Positions 60,673-64,000 of a stretch of 64,000 nt of DNA are shown in pieces (within the stretch, counting starts at the first letter, position 1; every line of letters begins with the position of its first letter). Source of the DNA: Ktedonosporobacter rubrisoli (GTDB lineage: Bacteria; Chloroflexota; Ktedonobacteria; Ktedonobacterales; Ktedonobacteraceae); assembly GCF_004208415.1 (NCBI RefSeq), contig NZ_CP035758.1:1922001-1986000 (forward strand). The letters run 5' to 3'. Position numbers and translations under genes: made by a program. Under the pieces are notes generated by a model, which saw only the letters and a list, made by a program, of their open reading frames with translations, was not told where the DNA came from and did no database searches.

Positions 60673-62628
60673 ATGTCAACCCAGGTAAAAGGCTCCCCAG
60701 CCGTTATAACCCATCCATTAGAGCCCTTAACTCCTGAAGAGATCAGAACAGCTGTTGCGATGGTCAAGGCTGAGCGCTCCTTGAGTGAGCTTGTGCGCTT
60801 TGTCTCGGTGGCGCTGTATGAGCCTTCTAAGCAGGAGGTGCAGGCTTTTAGGGAAGGCGATCCTGTTGTACGCAGAGCATTCATGGTATTGCTCGACAAA
60901 TCTGAAGAAACAAGTGCCACGTACGAAGTAATTGTGAACATCAGTGAGGGCAAGATCGAGTCCTGGAAGCACATATCCGGCGTTCAGCCCTCGATCATGC
61001 CCGAAGAGTTCCTGGCCTGTGAGCAGGCTGTCAAGGAGCACCCCGATTTTCTGGCGGCCTTAGCGAAGCGGGGCATTACCAACCTGGACCTGGTGTATGT
61101 TGATCCGTGGTCGGCTGGCAACTATGGGGTAGCAGAAGAGAACTCGCGTCGTATCCTGCGCACAACTGTGCATACGCGTGTCAACCCTGATGATTCCCAG
61201 GAGAATAGCTATGCCCATCCCGTCGAGGGTTTGCATGCGCTCTTTGACTTGACGACCATGCAGGTGATAAGGGTTGACGATTATGGCGTAGTGCCCGTAC
61301 CGCCAGAGCCCGGGAACTATGTAAATGCAGTACAGCCTCGGGAGACGCTCAAGCCATTGGAGATAGCGCAGCCCGAGGGCCCAAGTTTTCGCGTAAATGG
61401 GCATCATGTCGAATGGGATAACTGGACATTGCGTCTGGGTTTTGCTCCGCGCGAGGGGCTTATACTCTATGACATCGGCTTTAAAGAAAATGGTAAGGTC
61501 CGACCGATACTTTATCGGGCCGCGCTTTCCGAAATGGTGGTACCCTATGGCGATGCCAGCCCGAGCCATAGTCGCCAGAACGCCTTTGATGTTGGTGAAT
61601 ATGGCGTGGGAACCCTGGCCAATGCGCTTAAGCTGGGCTGTGACTGCCTGGGCACTATCTACTATTTTGATGCCCATATGGCCGATGCCGATGGAAATGT
61701 CTTGACCCTGCCCAATGCGGTGTGTATGCATGAAGAAGACTATGGCATTCTGTGGAAGCATTTCAATTTCCGCACTGAACACACGGAGGTCAGGCGTTCA
61801 CGCCGCCTGGTAGTCTCGTTTATTGCTACGGTTGGCATCTATGAGTATGGTTTCTTCTGGTATTTCTATCAGGATGGCTCGATTCAGCAGGAAACCAAGC
61901 TGACAGGAATTATGAATGTTGCCGCGATTGCCCCAGGCGAAGAGCCAAAGTATGGAAAGCTGATAGCGCCGCAACTATACGCCCCGCATCACCAGCATTT
62001 CTTCTGCTTCCGCCTGGATACAAATGTCGATGGTGCGCGCAACACAGTGGTTGAGGAGCAGACCGTGGCAGTACCCGAAGGGCCTGAGAATCCTTATGGC
62101 AATGCCTTCTATGTGCAGGCCACGCCGCTTAGAACAGAGCTAGAGGCTCAACGCGATATCGACCCGTGCAGAGGGCGCACCTGGAAAATAATCAATCCTG
62201 ATGTGCATAATCCGGCGACGGGCGAGGCGGTGAGCTATCAGCTGATGGCGGGCACCAATGTCTTGCCCTTCGCACACGAATCCTCAAGTTTCTTGCAGCG
62301 CGCCGGCTTTACCAAGCATCACGTATGGGTCACGCCATATGATCCAGAGGAACGCTATCCGGCTGGCAACTATCCCAACCAGCATAAGGGCGGCGATGGC
62401 TTGCTGGCCTGGACGAAGGCTGACCGTTCGATTGAGCATACGGATCTTGTGCTCTGGCATACGGTGGGAGTTCATCATATCGCGCGTCCAGAAGACTGGC
62501 CGGTCATGCCGGTTGCCTATGCTGGCTTTATGCTGCGCCCCAACGGTTTCTTTGCCCAGAGCCCTGCCCTTGACGTTGCGCCACAGGCAGAAAAGGAACA
62601 TGGCTCACATTGCTGTGAACATGAATAA
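60673..62628 (+). CDS. copper-containing primary amine oxidase
   Basis: A 651-residue copper amine oxidase. The N-terminal N2/N3 domains (about 15-210) precede the large catalytic beta-sandwich. The likely base is Asp306 (NAFDVGEYG). The topaquinone precursor is Tyr390 in TVGIYEYGFF. The copper ligands are His440 and His442 (HHQHFF) and His602 (VHHIARPEDWPVMP). The residue before Tyr390 is Ile where the family has a nearly invariant Asn (NYD/NYE). The enzyme would oxidise amines to aldehydes with release of ammonia and peroxide. It follows two APC permeases, which could import the amine. Confidence 0.93.
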   Translation: MSTQVKGSPAVITHPLEPLTPEEIRTAVAMVKAERSLSELVRFVSVALYEPSKQEVQAFREGDPVVRRAFMVLLDKSEETSATYEVIVNISEGKIESWKHISGVQPSIMPEEFLACEQAVKEHPDFLAALAKRGITNLDLVYVDPWSAGNYGVAEENSRRILRTTVHTRVNPDDSQENSYAHPVEGLHALFDLTTMQVIRVDDYGVVPVPPEPGNYVNAVQPRETLKPLEIAQPEGPSFRVNGHHVEWDNWTLRLGFAPREGLILYDIGFKENGKVRPILYRAALSEMVVPYGDASPSHSRQNAFDVGEYGVGTLANALKLGCDCLGTIYYFDAHMADADGNVLTLPNAVCMHEEDYGILWKHFNFRTEHTEVRRSRRLVVSFIATVGIYEYGFFWYFYQDGSIQQETKLTGIMNVAAIAPGEEPKYGKLIAPQLYAPHHQHFFCFRLDTNVDGARNTVVEEQTVAVPEGPENPYGNAFYVQATPLRTELEAQRDIDPCRGRTWKIINPDVHNPATGEAVSYQLMAGTNVLPFAHESSSFLQRAGFTKHHVWVTPYDPEERYPAGNYPNQHKGGDGLLAWTKADRSIEHTDLVLWHTVGVHHIARPEDWPVMPVAYAGFMLRPNGFFAQSPALDVAPQAEKEHGSHCCEHE

Positions 62629-62682
62629 ACCTGGGAGCAAGCAGACGAAAACAGTAAGGCGTTGTGTGTAGTGCGGGGGATG

Positions 62683-62711
62683 GGTTGGGCAGCTCTGGCA
62701 GTTGCCCAGCC
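62683..62711. terminator. hairpin between convergent amine oxidase and GNAT-like genes
   Basis: GGTTGGGCA (62683-62691) pairs with TGCCCAGCC (62703-62711) with one wobble. It lies between the facing stops at 62628 and 62726. Confidence 0.5.
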
Positions 62712-62725
62712 GATGAGTACCGTAG

Positions 62726-63382
62726 TTATAGGGACGAGGGTACAGGTAAAGCGCCCTCGCTGCTTATCTTGATAGCATCAGGGCTATCGGCAAGCAAGGC
62801 AGGGGCCAGGCGGCGCAACGAGCGCAAGCGCTTGAGTCCCTGCTCTGTCATGGCATAGCTGTAGGGTTTGTAGTGATATGTATTGACTATCTCTCCCAAG
62901 GGCGTAAAGCCAATTCTGCTGATAATTTGCTCACCCTCGGCAGTGACCGCCAGCCCATAGATCGCCTCGATCGTATATCCTTGTTCATAAAGCAAGCAAA
63001 TAACCGAGGCGAAAGAGCCAGCAAGCCGCCCGGCATAGAATTTTCGCGCGTGAGCTGGCAAGCTAGCATCCACAGCTCCGGCGGCGAGATAGAGATGCGC
63101 TGGCTCTCCCTGTTTGAAGGGCAGTACATCTTCAAATGTGATCTCACTATCAAAGCGCTGGCCTGCCAGAATTGCGGAGAGAAAGGCACTTGAAAGGCTG
63201 AATAAAGAGAAGCCGCCTATAATCTGTCCGTCGTCTTTGAGCGTCCAACAACTGTAGGGGCATTTGAGCAAGCTGTAGCAATCTTCGCGTTTTCCTAACC
63301 CTTCATCACCGAAATAGTGAGCATAGATCTCCCAGGAAGCTTCTAAATCCGTAAGAGAGGTTGGTGCTAAGGTTAGCGTCAT
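62726..63382 (-). CDS. GNAT-like acetyltransferase
   Basis: A 218-residue protein. The fold signals are a GNAT-like strand near GGFSLFSLS and the C-terminal segment IYGLAVTAEGEQIISRIGFTPLGE, typical of the acetyl-CoA-dependent GNAT superfamily. The pyrophosphate loop is degenerate, so catalytic activity is not certain. The ATG at 63382 follows AGAGGAGAA by 9 bases. The acceptor is unknown. It is convergent with the amine oxidase. Confidence 0.7.
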   Translation of the reverse strand: MTLTLAPTSLTDLEASWEIYAHYFGDEGLGKREDCYSLLKCPYSCWTLKDDGQIIGGFSLFSLSSAFLSAILAGQRFDSEITFEDVLPFKQGEPAHLYLAAGAVDASLPAHARKFYAGRLAGSFASVICLLYEQGYTIEAIYGLAVTAEGEQIISRIGFTPLGEIVNTYHYKPYSYAMTEQGLKRLRSLRRLAPALLADSPDAIKISSEGALPVPSSL

Positions 63383-63753
63383 GAAATGTATTCTCCTCTG
63401 TGTCTGTGAAAGTGATGGCAAAAGTTTTGCCTGAATAGATGATCCCTATCCCCGTAAGCTCCACGGCCAGAACGTTATGCAAGAAGAAATACATCTATTA
63501 TGAAGGTTGAAAGTTAAATAAAATCAAATTTATTTTTGTTTGAATCTCCATAACATATAGTATAAGCGTGTTTTCAATCGTATTACTTCTATCTAGTGTT
63601 TTGTCAAACATCATGTGATGAGGGCGCCGCCTGAGGCAGCACAAGAACGAGAACTGGAAAGCCCTGTTTTTCTGCTGTGATACATTGACATATAGCAAAC
63701 TAGTTGGTAATATGTAAAGGTAGAAAGATTTTTTGGGTAAAGAGAGGCGAAAA
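63383..63753. other. gap before the RNA ligase gene
   Basis: About 370 bp between two divergent genes. It holds the promoter of the ligase gene. The rest is AT-rich without a gene. Confidence 0.5.
63685..63713 (+). promoter_or_regulatory. promoter of the RNA ligase gene
   Basis: TTGACA (63685-63690), a 17-bp spacer and TAATAT (63708-63713). Confidence 0.55.
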
Positions 63754-64000
63754 GTGAGTAATCTTCTTGTACCGGTAGCTCTTATCGAAAAACTTGCACC
63801 TCATCCCAACGCTGATGCGCTAGAATTGGCCCAGGTACTGGGCTGGCAAATCGTGGTGAAGAAAGATGCATATCATGTGGGGCAGAAAGTTGTCTACTTT
63901 CCCATCGATGCGATCTTGCCGCTTGAAATCAGCGAACGCTTTGGCGTGACGAAATACCTGAGCAAGCAGCGTATACGCTGTGCTAAGCTGCGGGGCGAGC
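63754..64000 (+). CDS. RNA ligase, DRB0094 family (5' end, cut by window edge)
   Basis: The GTG at 63754 follows AGAGAGGCG and opens 82 codons to the edge. The text (LVPVALIEKLAPHPNADALE, GWQIVVKKDAYHVGQKVVYF, RFGVTKYLSKQR) matches the N-terminal OB-like domain of DRB0094-type ATP-dependent RNA ligases. The nucleotidyltransferase domain would follow outside the window. In known members the enzyme seals nicked RNA ends, possibly in repair. Confidence 0.85.
   Translation, partial: MSNLLVPVALIEKLAPHPNADALELAQVLGWQIVVKKDAYHVGQKVVYFPIDAILPLEISERFGVTKYLSKQRIRCAKLRGE

Noticed and set aside
1..64000. tRNA or rRNA genes, CRISPR arrays, insertion sequences, prophage genes
   Set aside because: No cloverleaf-like run with a GGTTCGA arm fits a tRNA, no evenly spaced repeats exist, and no transposase, integrase or phage-structural protein is encoded.

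Overview
This 64 kb window looks like a chromosomal stretch from a Ktedonobacteria-like member of the Chloroflexota. That is an inference from gene content; no rRNA or tRNA is present to confirm it. The content that points there is a MalT/LuxR-type ATPase regulator, a BTAD/AAA regulator, an ECF sigma factor paired with a membrane WD40 protein, a WD40 lipoprotein, many regulators next to single enzymes, and a heavy load of F420-type enzymes (four LLM-fold oxidoreductases, one intact PPOX protein and one PPOX relic). Genes are on both strands, mostly in one- to three-gene units with long gaps. I see no prophage, transposase, CRISPR array or plasmid function. Several gaps hold decayed gene fragments instead.

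Layout. 1-9.8 kb: start of a MalT-like regulator (runs off the left edge), an S41 peptidase, an LLM oxidoreductase, a YcaQ/AlkX-type glycosylase, an SDR-aldehyde dehydrogenase operon with a divergent FadR/GntR regulator, and two small proteins. 10-12.2 kb: a MarR regulator with three matching operator-like sites and a CMD-CMD-DUF3224 fusion gene. 12.3-25 kb: an APH-type phosphotransferase, two class C beta-lactamase-like hydrolases, MFS and EamA transporters, a secreted beta-helix protein, a methyltransferase (plus a relic copy), a TetR unit, a VOC protein, an LLM oxidoreductase and an Lrp regulator. 25-28.5 kb: an APC permease preceded by an elaborate structured leader, a P1-family (DmpA-like) peptidase and a VOC protein. 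29-39.7 kb: an acyltransferase, an alpha/beta hydrolase, an LLM oxidoreductase, a degenerate sensor kinase with a broken LuxR remnant, a DHA2 MFS pump, a SLOG/LOG-like protein, a LysR regulator and another LLM oxidoreductase. 40-47.4 kb: a WD40 lipoprotein flanked by a diverged 138-bp repeat, an HxlR-PPOX divergent pair, a ZTP riboswitch with terminator in front of an alanine-glyoxylate-type aminotransferase, an MFS exporter and an imine-reductase-like enzyme. 47.5-56 kb: a BTAD/AAA regulator, a DUF4231 protein, a LysR regulator, an erythromycin esterase-like protein and the ECF sigma/WD40 pair. 56-64 kb: a PPOX pseudogene, two APC permeases with a copper amine oxidase (a likely amine uptake and oxidation set), a GNAT-like protein and the start of a DRB0094-type RNA ligase.

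How the genes work together. The clearest units are amine uptake and oxidation at 57.1-62.6 kb, an SDR/ALDH pair under a FadR-type regulator, amino-acid uptake with peptide hydrolysis at 25.3-28.1 kb, and a one-carbon-linked aminotransferase controlled by ZTP. The most interesting non-coding elements are the ZTP riboswitch at 43.2 kb, which matches a known class, and the unclassified leader RNA at 25.2 kb. In that leader a 10-bp closing stem competes with pairing to the Shine-Dalgarno sequence of the permease. It is my best candidate for something undescribed.
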